DNA from: Pedobacter caeni
GTDB taxonomy: Bacteria > Bacteroidota > Bacteroidia > Sphingobacteriales > Sphingobacteriaceae
Length of the DNA: 64,000 nucleotides
Reading direction: 5' to 3'
NCBI RefSeq assembly: GCF_900129215.1
Contig: NZ_FQUQ01000002.1
Location: 930,001 to 994,000, forward strand
The notes below the pieces were generated by a model. It made no database searches. It saw only the letters and a list, made by a program, of their open reading frames with translations, and had not been told where the DNA came from. This document shows, piece by piece, positions 63,717-64,000 of this stretch (position 1 is the first letter of the stretch; each line of letters opens with the position of its first letter). Both the position numbers and the translations under genes were made by a program.

Positions 63717-64000
63717 TCAAAGCGATAATTATAGAGGACTCCAGGCTTGCCCGTATTGAGCTGAATGAGCTGTTGAAAGACTTTCCGGAGATCGGATTGA
63801 TCGGAGAAGCAGGGAACGCAGAGGAGGCGATTGAAATGATCAGAGATTTAAACCCTGATCTGATCTTTTTGGACATCCATCTTCCCGGAAAAAACGGATT
63901 TGAGATTCTTCAGGGACTGGACAAGGTTCCAATGGTGATATTTACCACTGCTTATGATCAATACGCCCTTCAGGCCTTTGAATATAATACAATGGACTAT
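63713..64000 (+). CDS. LytTR-type response regulator, N-terminal part
   Basis: The window ends inside this gene; 96 codons of the receiver domain are present. The phosphoacceptor is Asp54 in LIFLDIHLPGKNG, with acidic residues at 8-9 (IIEDS). IFTTAYDQYALQAFEYNTMDY is the form found in LytTR regulators. It is the partner of the kinase just upstream (ATGA overlap). The DNA-binding domain is not visible. Confidence 0.88.
   Translation, partial: MIKAIIIEDSRLARIELNELLKDFPEIGLIGEAGNAEEAIEMIRDLNPDLIFLDIHLPGKNGFEILQGLDKVPMVIFTTAYDQYALQAFEYNTMDY

Overview
The window reads as a chromosomal segment of a Bacteroidota bacterium, most likely a Pedobacter-like member of the Sphingobacteriaceae. The reasons are promoters of the TAnnTTTG / TTTG (-7/-33) type in front of many genes and tRNAs, mostly no Shine-Dalgarno sequences, the order tig-clpP-clpX, double-length MacB-type permeases, LytS/LytTR pairs, and families typical of this phylum (DUF4254, DUF2851, DUF2147, a GG-leader peptide). 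Taxonomy is inferred from gene content; no rRNA gene is present. No phage, insertion sequence, integrase or CRISPR array was seen.

Layout. 1-8.4 kb: four paralogous MacB/FtsX-type permeases (the first cut by the window edge) around one ABC ATPase. 8.4-15.2 kb: a BtuF-like binding protein, two identical tRNA-Leu(TAG) genes with duplicated promoters, a SnoaL-like gene, a 117-nt hairpin, then tig, clpP-clpX and AMP nucleosidase; tig has a candidate attenuator leader. 15.2-24.3 kb, mostly minus strand: SixA-like phosphatase, GT9 glycosyltransferase, DUF4254, PolX-like protein with a degenerate polymerase palm, SppA, FolK, an HPt protein, PssA, Rho. 24.5-33.1 kb: PyrF, EamA transporter, DUF2851, PspC, ankyrin protein, a probable gene remnant, FtsK, LolA, an MBL hydrolase started by TTG, tRNA-Leu(GAG).

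33.1-47.4 kb is accessory: HxlR regulator with divergent oxidoreductase and a palindromic operator candidate, an orphan double-glycine-leader peptide with four cysteines, DoxX, YceI, a SymE-like toxin, Usp and PiT, a five-gene operon ending in a LytS/LytTR pair, a HisKA kinase, DUF2147 and YCF48-like exported proteins, a VOC protein, and tRNA-Cys. 47.7-51.8 kb: secreted GH30 and GH16 lipoproteins sharing one C-terminal beta-trefoil-like module, followed by a beta-barrel protein; together they suggest attack on beta-glucan. 51.8-58.0 kb: a complete SUF operon (sufB-C-D-S-E, DUF59/SufT, rrf2) on the minus strand. Its promoter carries a 15+6+15 bp perfect palindrome on the -33 element, and a 52-bp tandem repeat lies in front of rrf2. 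58.1-61.1 kb: a Crp/Fnr regulator, an AraC regulator and divergent hxlB-hxlA (ribulose monophosphate enzymes). 61.3-64 kb: alpha/beta hydrolase, LytS kinase and LytTR regulator (cut by the window end).

The signals I rate highest are the orphan GG-leader peptide, the SUF promoter palindrome, the tig leader, the catalytically degenerate PolX and the GH30/GH16 pair. None has been tested by search or folding; all come from direct reading.
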